Shown: piece after piece, positions 1 through 5,436 of the stretch
Layout: each line of letters starts with the position of its first letter
How positions within the stretch are numbered: position 1 is the stretch's first letter
DNA from: Clostridiales bacterium
GTDB lineage: Bacteria > Bacillota > Clostridia > Lachnospirales > Lachnospiraceae
NCBI GenBank assembly: GCA_020859965.1
Contig: JAJBVF010000012.1
Coordinates: forward strand, 1-5,481
Reading direction: 5' to 3'
Length of the DNA: 5,481 nucleotides
Notes under the pieces: generated by a model
Databases searched by the model: none
What the model saw: the letters and a program-made list of their open reading frames with translations, nothing else
Told to the model about the DNA's origin: nothing
Program-made: the position numbers and the translations under genes

Positions 1-576
1 CAGGCCTGCGAGCCAAAGAGAGGACAGATTATCTTTGCCAATTCCGGCTGCGCGTCAATGGGGTACGGGTATCCCGCCGCAATTGGTGCGGCAGTCGCGC
101 AGAAAGGTCGCCGGATTGTGTGCCTGGACGGCGATGGCAGCTTCCAGATGAATCTTCAGGAACTGCAGACGGTGGTTTACAATCATTTGAATATTAAGCT
201 GTTTTATCTGAATAATAATGGATATCATTCCATCCGGCAGTCGCAGACGAATGCTTTTGGACCGTCGCTGGTCGGAGTCTGCGATGGGAACGGACTCAGC
301 TTTCCGGATGCGGAAAAGATTGCCGGCGCTTACGGGATTCCGTTTTGGCGGATCGATGATGTGAGAAAAGTACGCGAAACGACGGAGGAAATTCTGCGGA
401 TGGAAGGTCCTGCTTTCTGCGAAGTCGTGCTGGATCCTTCGCAGAATTTTGAACCGAAGATTTCCTCAAAGGTTCTGCCTGACGGGCGGATCGTGTCGCC
501 GCCGATCGACGACATGTCTCCGTTTTTGAGCCGGGAGGAGTATGAGGGAATCCGTAAAAGCGTTGAGGCACTCTGA
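1..576 (+). CDS. TPP-dependent acetolactate-synthase-like enzyme, C-terminal part (possible YerE-type sugar-modifying enzyme)
   Basis: This is the C-terminal TPP-binding domain of a thiamine-diphosphate enzyme; the frame is open from base 1 and the start lies left of the window, so 191 residues are visible. The cofactor site is clear. GCASMGYGYPAAIGA (about 16-30 of the visible part) matches the stretch carrying the pyrimidine-contacting Met in acetolactate synthase. G44-D45-G46 and N71-N72, about 26 residues apart, form the metal/diphosphate motif, followed by an LNNNGYHSIRQ stretch like LNNQYLGMVRQ of AHAS. Full-length relatives run about 550-600 residues. Its neighbours are sugar-nucleotide genes, not ilvC or ilvN, which argues against branched-chain amino acid synthesis. 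A role like YerE, which joins a pyruvate-derived two-carbon unit to a CDP-4-keto-dideoxy sugar, is inferred from context only. Other TPP decarboxylases or ligases remain possible because the N-terminal and FAD/middle domains are out of view. Confidence 0.9.
   Translation, partial: QACEPKRGQIIFANSGCASMGYGYPAAIGAAVAQKGRRIVCLDGDGSFQMNLQELQTVVYNHLNIKLFYLNNNGYHSIRQSQTNAFGPSLVGVCDGNGLSFPDAEKIAGAYGIPFWRIDDVRKVRETTEEILRMEGPAFCEVVLDPSQNFEPKISSKVLPDGRIVSPPIDDMSPFLSREEYEGIRKSVEAL
565..568 (+). promoter_or_regulatory. Ribosome binding site deciding the SDR gene start
   Basis: GAGG ends nine bases before the ATG at 578 and lies inside the last codons of the TPP gene. It supports 578 over the upstream in-frame ATG at 542, whose GGAGGAG (534-540) sits only one base away. 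Confidence 0.6.
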
Positions 577-577
577 C

Positions 578-1612
578 ATGAAAAAGGTGATAATTACCGG
601 CCCGACTGGAGCTATCGGGACTGCGCTCATCCGCGAATGCGTGGCGCAGGGCATGTCGGTCACGGCTGTGTGCCGCAGAGGATCGCGGCGGCGGGAATAT
701 CTGAAATTTTCCAGACTGTTTCCTGAGAGAAATCAAAGCGAAGACTGTTCGGACATACTGCGGCCGGACAGAGCACCGGCCCGGTCTGGTGATTTGCGGA
801 CATGCGGTTCGCAGGATGTTTCTTCCGGGATGTTTTGTGTCGTGGAATGTGATCTCGACGAGCTGAAAGATCTTCCGGGGCTCATTGGAGAGAGCGGATA
901 TGACGTTTTTTTTCATCTCGGATGGGCCGGGACTTTTGGAAGCGAACGGGATCAGATGCATGTGCAGGCGGACAACATTCAATATACTCTGGATGCGGTG
1001 CGTGCCGCGTCTTTGCTGGGGTGCAGACGTTTCATAGGCGTTGGCTCTCAGGCAGAATATGGCCGGACGGATCAGAAGCTTGCACCGGATACTCCTGCGT
1101 GGCCGGAGTCCGGCTATGGGATGGCAAAGCTCTGTGCCGGTCAGATGAGCCGTGCGCTGTGTGAGCAGCTTGGAATAGAGCATATCTGGGCGAGGGTACT
1201 GAGCGTTTACGGACCGTGCGATGGGAAAAATACGATGATCATGACTGTCATCCGCTCACTGCTAGAAGGCCGGAAACCGGCTCTGACAAAAGGAGAGCAG
1301 CTCTGGGATTATCTTTACAGTGATGACGCTGCGTATGCGCTTTATCTGTTGTCTCAAAACGGTGTCTCCGGGCGTGTCTATCCGGTCGGGAGCGGCATTG
1401 CCCGCCCGCTCGCTGATTACATTCGGATTTTGCGAGACTGCATTGATCCGGCACTGCCGTTGGGATTCGGGGAGATTGAATACGGATCCCGGCAGGTAAT
1501 GCATCTGTGTGCGGATTCTGAGGCACTTCAAAAGGACACCGGTTTTGTTCCCCGATATTCCTTTGAGGAGGGAATCCAGCGCACGATTTTATGGTGTCGT
1601 GGGGCGGAATGA
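578..1612 (+). CDS. NAD(P)-dependent epimerase/dehydratase/reductase, extended SDR family
   Basis: A 344-residue extended SDR enzyme acting on a nucleotide sugar in the cytoplasm. The Rossmann motif TGPTGAIG (7-14) lies at the N-terminus, the catalytic Ser157 is in GVGSQAEYG, and the Tyr180-x-x-x-Lys184 pair is in SGYGMAK. A late LWDYLYSDDAAYAL segment is typical of the substrate domain. The ATG at 578 was chosen because the Rossmann strand begins directly after it and a GAGG lies nine bases upstream (565-568). The in-frame ATG at 542 would add a 12-residue tail inside the TPP gene with its Shine-Dalgarno too close. The gene follows the TPP stop by one base, so the two are probably co-translated. 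Residues about 43-86 look like an extra, Arg/Ser/Asp-rich segment between beta strands. Candidate jobs are a YerF-like reductase of a branched CDP sugar or a CDP-abequose/paratose-type 4-ketoreductase; the sequence does not choose between them. Confidence 0.9.
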   Translation: MKKVIITGPTGAIGTALIRECVAQGMSVTAVCRRGSRRREYLKFSRLFPERNQSEDCSDILRPDRAPARSGDLRTCGSQDVSSGMFCVVECDLDELKDLPGLIGESGYDVFFHLGWAGTFGSERDQMHVQADNIQYTLDAVRAASLLGCRRFIGVGSQAEYGRTDQKLAPDTPAWPESGYGMAKLCAGQMSRALCEQLGIEHIWARVLSVYGPCDGKNTMIMTVIRSLLEGRKPALTKGEQLWDYLYSDDAAYALYLLSQNGVSGRVYPVGSGIARPLADYIRILRDCIDPALPLGFGEIEYGSRQVMHLCADSEALQKDTGFVPRYSFEEGIQRTILWCRGAE

Positions 1613-1694
1613 TGCCGCAGCAATCTTATGGTGATGTGAAGCAGAGTGATGCTGTGGTGATCTTATAGCGCAGCGAAGCAGAAGGATGCTGTGG
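1584..1694 (+). repeat. Degenerate 37-bp tandem repeat, about three copies, across the SDR stop codon
   Basis: Three consecutive 37-base units can be aligned by eye without gaps: 1584-1620, 1621-1657 and 1658-1694. Units two and three share 28 of 37 positions, including gaagcaga and gatgctgtgg blocks. Units one and two share 26 of 37, including ttatggtg and tgatgc. The first unit covers the last nine codons and stop of the SDR gene (1610-1612); the other two are non-coding. The period is not a multiple of three, which fits expansion in non-coding sequence by replication slippage. No function is evident. The pair 1621-1694 is solid; the first copy is weaker. Confidence 0.65.
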
Positions 1695-1790
1695 CTTTTA
1701 GAGGATATGGTACGGGCTTTCCCGGCAAAGCCGGTGAGAGTGGATACCGGGAGCAGAAGATACGGGTATGATGAGGAGCAAGAGAGAAAA
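1613..1790 (+). other. 178-bp intergenic gap between the SDR and GT2 genes
   Basis: This is the only sizeable break between the first two genes and the glycosyltransferase. It holds two of the three 37-bp repeat units, then a GC-rich stretch (about 1711-1735) able to form competing small stems: GGCTTT/AAAGCC (1715-1720 with 1727-1732) or CCGGC/GCCGG (1722-1726 with 1730-1734). No U-tract follows, so it does not look like a terminator, and no convincing -35/-10 pair was found. The GT2 frame is open back to about 1650, but those codons show no recognisable protein. Read-through transcription of a single operon is the simplest view. Confidence 0.55.
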
Positions 1791-2813
1791 ATGAAAACAA
1801 TCAGTATCATGATTCCGTGTTACAATGAAGTAGATAATGTGATTCCAATCAGTGAAGCGGTGATCAGGATTATGACGGAAGAGCTGCCGCAGTATGATTA
1901 TGAACTGCTTTTTATTGACAATGCTTCCACGGACGGTACTCGCGGGAAGCTGAAGCACCTCTGTGCCGGGAATAAAAAAATCAAAGCTATCTTTAATGTG
2001 ACAAATTTTGGACAGTTTAATTCTCCGTTCCATGGCATGTGTGAGACGAGCGGGGACTGTACGATTACGATGTGCTGTGATTTTCAGGATCCGCCGGAGG
2101 TCATTCCGCGTTTTGTGCATGAATGGGAACAGGGACACCGGATTGTGAGCGGCGTGAAAACCTCCAGCCGGGAAAATCCATTCATCTATTTTCTGCGCAC
2201 TATGTATTATAAGCTGATCCGTGGAATGTCAGATGTGCAGATGATCGAGCATTTCACTGGTTTTGGACTCTATGATAAGACGTTTATCGCTCTTTTACGC
2301 CAGCTGGATGACCCGCTTCCGTTTGTGCGCGGGATTGTGGCGGAATATGGCGCGGGATACAATCTGACGACGGTGACATATGAGCAGCCGCTGCGCCGGG
2401 CAGGGAAATCACACAACAATTTTTATACTCTTTACGACGCGGCGATGCTGAGTATTACCTCTTATACAAAGGTTGGTTTGCGCATCTGTACTTTTGTGGG
2501 AATTATCTGCTCTATCATTAGTTTTGTCATCGGAATCGTCTATCTGGTGCTGAAACTGACCCATTGGTATGAATTTACTGCCGGGATGGCACCGCTTACG
2601 ATCGGACTTTTTCTGATCGGAGGCCTGCAGCTGTTTTTTATTGGCATTATGGGAGAATATATATTGAACATCAACACGCGTGTGATTCACCGCCCCATTG
2701 TTGTAGAGGAAAAGAGGATTAATTTTGGGGAAGAGGAGATTTCTTCTGATGAAGGACCTTCTGAAGCGGGATGTCGATTTGACAGGAAAAAGGAGATGGA
2801 TCCCAATGGCTGA
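1791..2813 (+). CDS. GtrB/DPM1-like GT2 glycosyltransferase (polyprenyl-phosphate type)
   Basis: A 340-residue family 2 glycosyltransferase, expected to move a sugar from a nucleotide donor to undecaprenyl phosphate on the inner membrane face. The GT-A domain starts with ISIMIPCYNEVDN (4-16), then DNASTDGT (43-50), then DFQDPPE (97-103), the counterpart of the DLQDPPE metal/donor motif in GtrB-like enzymes. QPLRRAGKSHNN (199-210) corresponds to the R-x-x-G-x-S loop near the active site. Two hydrophobic helices follow at about 232-254 and 267-288, then GEYILNINTRVIHRPIVVEE, the usual end of this family. The ATG at 1791 puts the first beta strand at the N-terminus and has GAGGAG (1773-1778) upstream; earlier in-frame starts (1686, 1707) add an unrelated 28-35 residue leader with poor sites. 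The last 25 or so residues are an acidic tail unlike the family, partly created by the duplication at 2749. The donor sugar is unknown; a CDP-deoxy sugar is plausible from context. Confidence 0.92.
   Translation: MKTISIMIPCYNEVDNVIPISEAVIRIMTEELPQYDYELLFIDNASTDGTRGKLKHLCAGNKKIKAIFNVTNFGQFNSPFHGMCETSGDCTITMCCDFQDPPEVIPRFVHEWEQGHRIVSGVKTSSRENPFIYFLRTMYYKLIRGMSDVQMIEHFTGFGLYDKTFIALLRQLDDPLPFVRGIVAEYGAGYNLTTVTYEQPLRRAGKSHNNFYTLYDAAMLSITSYTKVGLRICTFVGIICSIISFVIGIVYLVLKLTHWYEFTAGMAPLTIGLFLIGGLQLFFIGIMGEYILNINTRVIHRPIVVEEKRINFGEEEISSDEGPSEAGCRFDRKKEMDPNG
2733..2738 (+). promoter_or_regulatory. Upstream ribosome binding site for the alternative rfbG start at 2749
   Basis: GAGGAG lies ten bases before the ATG at 2749, inside the GT2 gene. 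Spacing and strength match those of the second site at 2790-2795, so initiation at both ATGs is possible. It lies just outside the duplicated unit. Confidence 0.5.
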
Positions 2814-2862
2814 CGTTCAGGCACGGGATGTCGATTTGACAGAAAAAAAGGAATGGAGTCCG
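2749..2862 (+). repeat. 57-bp in-frame tandem duplication spanning the rfbG start
   Basis: Two adjacent 57-base units, 2749-2805 and 2806-2862, each begin with an in-frame ATG and share 42 of 57 bases by eye. They include an identical 19-base run (2767-2785 and 2824-2842). In the rfbG frame they encode two 19-residue units sharing 11 residues, with the common core RDVDLT followed by a K, W and P. The length is a multiple of three, so the GT2 frame, which ends at 2811-2813 in the second unit, is also kept. The following stretch (2863-2919, protein LDSDFYKGKRV) may be a distant third copy: the D-x-D and GKR spacing is similar, but nucleotide identity is only about 24 of 57. Confidence 0.85.
2790..2795 (+). 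promoter_or_regulatory. Ribosome binding site for the preferred rfbG start at 2806
   Basis: AAGGAG lies ten bases before the ATG at 2806, inside the first duplicated unit. It supports translation from 2806, where the start overlaps the GT2 stop in ATGGCTGA, a layout typical of translational coupling. Confidence 0.6.
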
Positions 2863-3969
2863 AAAGTCGGCGCTCTGGTTTTGGATTCGGATTTTTATAA
2901 AGGGAAGCGGGTACTTATTACAGGGCACAATGGATTTAAAGGAAGCTGGATGTGCACATTGCTTCAGGAGCTTGGTGCGGATGTGACCGGATATTCTCTT
3001 CCGCTTCCGCCGGAGCCGTCGCTGTTTGGCTTCTGTCCAGTCCGGGATATGGTTCGCTCTGTAGACGGAGATATCCGTGATTTGTCACATCTGATGCAGG
3101 TGTTTGCAGATACAAAGCCAGAAATTGTGATCCATATGGCGGCACAGCCGCTTGTCCGTACCTCCTATCAGGAGCCGGTGTATACCTATGAAGTAAATGT
3201 CATGGGTACGGTAAATGTTATGGAATGCGTGCGGCAGACGGATTCTGTCCGGTCTGTGATAAATGTGACGACCGATAAGGTCTACCGGAATCGGGAGAAG
3301 GGGGAATTCTTCCGGGAAGAGGATGAATTGAACGGACAGGATCCGTATTCGAATTCCAAATCCTGCTCAGAGCTGGTGACAGACGCTTATGTGCGGTCCT
3401 TCCTTCGGGGAAAAAGGGTGTCTGTTTCTACCGTGAGAGCGGGAAATGTTATCGGCGGAGGAGATTTTGCCGCGAACCGTATTCTTCCGGACTGCGTTCG
3501 GGCAGCTTTGGCCGGGCGGGAGATCTGCATCCGGAATCCGGAATCTGTGCGGCCGTTCCAGCATGTGCTGGAGCCGGTCAGCGCTTATCTGATGATTGCG
3601 CGGCGGCAATACGACGATCCGGAACTCTCGGGCAGCTACAATATCGGTCCGGCGCCCGGAGGCAGCAGGACGGTCCGGGAACTGGTGCAGTGCTTCTGTG
3701 AGTGTTGGAACTCCCGCACAGGAAAGCAGGTGCGCTGGAAGAATGCACCTGACGGCGGACCGGCAGAGGCGGGGGCGTTGATGCTCGATTGCGGGAAGCT
3801 GGCACGAACCTTTGGTTGGACGTCTGTGTGGACGCCGGAAAATGCTGTAGAGAAAGCGGTGGAATGGTATCTGGTTTATCCTGACAGACTACAGATTGCG
3901 AAGTGCATGGAAAGACAGATTGGAGAATTTTATGAAAGTAAAACAGAAGCTTCTGCATGGAAAAAATAG
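2806..3969 (+). CDS. rfbG: CDP-glucose 4,6-dehydratase (start 2806; alternative starts 2749 or TTG 2725)
   Basis: This enzyme converts CDP-D-glucose to CDP-4-keto-6-deoxy-D-glucose, the entry to CDP-linked 6-deoxy and 3,6-dideoxy sugars. From 2806 it has 387 residues; family members have about 355-360. FYKGKRVLITGHNGFKGSW (30-48) is the hallmark N-terminal region, with the NAD motif TGHNGFKG at 39-46. HMAAQPLVRTSYQEP (110-124), the TTDKVY segment with Thr156-Asp157-Lys158, and Tyr181-x-x-x-Lys185 in DPYSNSKSCSE give the active site. AGNVIGGGDFAANRILPD is also characteristic of RfbG rather than RmlB. The start is uncertain: 2806 overlaps the GT2 stop by 8 bases, while 2749 overlaps it by 65 and adds 19 residues; both have good ribosome binding sites. 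Either way, more than 30 residues precede the conserved fold, more than usual, because of the duplicated 57-bp unit. The gene sits between two glycosyltransferases rather than beside the cytidylyltransferase gene. Confidence 0.93.
   Translation: MADVQARDVDLTEKKEWSPKVGALVLDSDFYKGKRVLITGHNGFKGSWMCTLLQELGADVTGYSLPLPPEPSLFGFCPVRDMVRSVDGDIRDLSHLMQVFADTKPEIVIHMAAQPLVRTSYQEPVYTYEVNVMGTVNVMECVRQTDSVRSVINVTTDKVYRNREKGEFFREEDELNGQDPYSNSKSCSELVTDAYVRSFLRGKRVSVSTVRAGNVIGGGDFAANRILPDCVRAALAGREICIRNPESVRPFQHVLEPVSAYLMIARRQYDDPELSGSYNIGPAPGGSRTVRELVQCFCECWNSRTGKQVRWKNAPDGGPAEAGALMLDCGKLARTFGWTSVWTPENAVEKAVEWYLVYPDRLQIAKCMERQIGEFYESKTEASAWKK
3922..3925 (+). promoter_or_regulatory. Ribosome binding site for the GT-C gene
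   Basis: GGAG lies six bases before the ATG at 3932, inside the end of rfbG. It favours 3932 over the in-frame TTG at 3896, which would add 12 residues without a clear site. Confidence 0.55.
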
Positions 3970-5338
3970 TTTAAAAGCTCTGTATGCCCGCAGCGATTGC
4001 TTTTCAAACATTGACTGGGTGCTGTTTCTGATTCTGGCTGGTTTTTGCTTTGTCAGTTATGTGCATCCGGATCTTCTGGTGACCGGCAACCGATCCTGGC
4101 TGATGTATGATGGAATTCTGAATTTTTATGACAATGCTGTCGAATGGACGGGCGGATACGGGGCAAATTATATGCCGAGTACGTTTCTGTTGTTTGCGGT
4201 CTGGATTCTGCCGTTGAAGCTGCTTGGAGTAGCGGCACCGTCTGATGTGAATGATTTCCGGCTGCTTTTTACTGTCTGGTACAAGCTGCTTCCGCTGCTT
4301 TTTTATATTGGCAGCTGCCGGTTGTTTTACCTGCTTGGTAAAGAAATCGGACTTGGCGAGCGAAAAGCAAAGATTGCCATGTATGCTTTTATGACCATGC
4401 CAGCCTGCTTTTACAGCCAGTTTATTTTTGCGCAATGTGATATTTTTACTGTTTTCTTCATGCTCTGGGGTATGTATTATTATTACCGTAACCAGAAGCA
4501 GGATATGTGGCGCTTTGCGGTGCTTTTCGGGATATCGATGAGCTTTAAATATTTTTCGCTGCTTATTTTCCTGATTCTGTTACTGGTGCGGGAGAAGCGG
4601 GTTCCACGCATCATCGTCTATGGTATTCCTGCTGCGCTTCCGCTTGGTTTGTCATACGTGCTTTATCGCTCTTCGCCGGGCTTTCAGAGCAGTGTGTTGG
4701 GATTTACGGCTCTAGATTACGCAACCTCTGTTTCCGTTGGCACGATTTCCTTTAGCTCGGTGAACCTGCTTTTTGTCGGGTGTGGAATAATCGCTGTCTG
4801 GGCTTATTTTCTGCATGTGGATAACCCGCAAAAGGAAATCGCCTGGACGCTTTATCTTAGCTGCGGCGCGTGCTTTATCCTGTTTACTTTCCTGAGTTCC
4901 TGGCATCCCCAGTGGCTGATCTTTCTTGCGCCATTCTGGATTCTGAGCATGTTTATCAATGTTCATTTGGACAAGTTTTTTTGGCTGGACGCATTGGCGG
5001 CTGTTGTACTTCATTTTCTTTATCCAACGGCATTTCCACAAAACGCGGACGTTAATATGCTGCGCTATCTGGCCTGGAGCGGAGTCTTTGACCTGAATTC
5101 GATTAAAGTGACGATTTTGGACGTGCTGCCGGGACCCAATATTAATACATTGATTTCTGCATTTGTCACCATAATGCTGGCACAGTTCCTGTTTAAGCAT
5201 CCGAAATACGCACTCAAGGATTTTTCCGGGCAGGAGGATACGGACCACATGCATTTGATCCGGCTGCGGCTTATTCTGACTATGGGATTGTTTACAGTGA
5301 CTGCGTTTGTTGCCGCATATTTAAATACGGTCGGTTAA
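3932..5338 (+). CDS. Polytopic GT-C-type membrane glycosyltransferase
   Basis: A 468-residue integral membrane protein with roughly ten hydrophobic helices, the first at about 28-45. The loop after helix 1 carries Asp47 and Asp60, positions where GT-C enzymes keep catalytic acidic residues, and ends in NYMPSTF. Further GT-C-like marks are FAQCDIF (Q168, D170) in a central helix, a Lys in MSFKYF (K206) at the start of the next, and WHPQW (324-328) before a late helix, similar to the H-P-x-aromatic motif of ALG/PIG-M-like transferases. Such enzymes move a sugar from a polyprenyl-phosphate carrier to an acceptor on the outer membrane face. That fits the GtrB-like gene two places upstream, as in GtrB/GtrC pairs. 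The gene overlaps rfbG by 38 bases. No close named family was recognised; a polymerase-like role is an alternative but less likely. Confidence 0.8.
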   Translation: MKVKQKLLHGKNSLKALYARSDCFSNIDWVLFLILAGFCFVSYVHPDLLVTGNRSWLMYDGILNFYDNAVEWTGGYGANYMPSTFLLFAVWILPLKLLGVAAPSDVNDFRLLFTVWYKLLPLLFYIGSCRLFYLLGKEIGLGERKAKIAMYAFMTMPACFYSQFIFAQCDIFTVFFMLWGMYYYYRNQKQDMWRFAVLFGISMSFKYFSLLIFLILLLVREKRVPRIIVYGIPAALPLGLSYVLYRSSPGFQSSVLGFTALDYATSVSVGTISFSSVNLLFVGCGIIAVWAYFLHVDNPQKEIAWTLYLSCGACFILFTFLSSWHPQWLIFLAPFWILSMFINVHLDKFFWLDALAAVVLHFLYPTAFPQNADVNMLRYLAWSGVFDLNSIKVTILDVLPGPNINTLISAFVTIMLAQFLFKHPKYALKDFSGQEDTDHMHLIRLRLILTMGLFTVTAFVAAYLNTVG

Positions 5339-5356
5339 AGGAGAATTGCGTACAGG

Positions 5357-5414
5357 AAAAAGGCGGATAGCGTTTATCACAGACTGCTGCAAATCTGTGA
5401 TATACATATCCGCC
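5357..5414 (-). terminator. Possible Rho-independent terminator for leftward transcription
   Basis: Read on the - strand, the 8-bp outer and 9-bp inner stems end in TATCCGCC followed by TTTTT (5361-5357). This is the classic stem plus U-tract. No leftward gene is visible in the window, so its need is unclear. It could block antisense transcription, or the stem alone could act weakly on the + strand. Confidence 0.4.
5362..5414 (+). other. Long two-part hairpin between the GT-C gene and the next gene
   Basis: Two nested perfect stems are visible: GGCGGATA (5362-5369) with TATCCGCC (5407-5414), and TATCACAGA (5375-5383) with TCTGTGATA (5394-5402). An internal loop of 5 and 4 bases separates them, and a 10-base loop, ctgctgcaaa, caps the structure. 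On the + strand no T-run follows, so it is not a standard Rho-independent terminator there. Five A residues (5357-5361) precede it, so on the - strand the stem would be followed by TTTTT, a terminator for leftward transcription. It ends 22 bases before the next ATG, so it could also control that gene as RNA or bind a protein as DNA. Confidence 0.8.
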
Positions 5415-5436
5415 GTTCAACAGAAGGGAAGGATTT

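Noticed and set aside
764..789. Stem-loop CCGGAC/GTCTGG inside the SDR insert
   Set aside because: It has only six pairs including one G-T, with a 14-base loop in GC-rich coding DNA, so chance is likely.
296..1183. Long open frame on the - strand (about 295 codons) opposite the TPP and SDR genes
   Set aside because: It lies antisense to two well-supported genes, its translation is rich in Arg/Ser/His/Pro with no recognisable fold, and it is explained by the GC-rich codons of the + strand.
1715..1734. Small hairpin as a terminator or attenuator before the GT2 gene
   Set aside because: The stems have five or six pairs with no U-tract after them; a control role cannot be supported from sequence alone.
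2725..2727. TTG as the start of rfbG
   Set aside because: It is a weak start codon, has no well-spaced Shine-Dalgarno and overlaps the GT2 gene by 89 bases; the ATGs at 2749 and 2806 are better.
3578..3958. Open frame of 126 codons on the - strand opposite the end of rfbG
   Set aside because: It is Ser/Pro/Arg-rich with no domain, and it overlaps well-conserved RfbG sequence.
4712..5254. Open frame of 180 codons on the - strand opposite the GT-C gene
   Set aside because: The product is Lys/Gln-rich, as expected from the reverse of hydrophobic codons, with no domain; it is antisense to a clear membrane protein.
5375..5402. CRP-like operator from the TCACA/TGTGA half sites
   Set aside because: The half sites face the wrong way (TCACA first) and the spacing is 18 bases rather than six; they are simply the arms of the hairpin.
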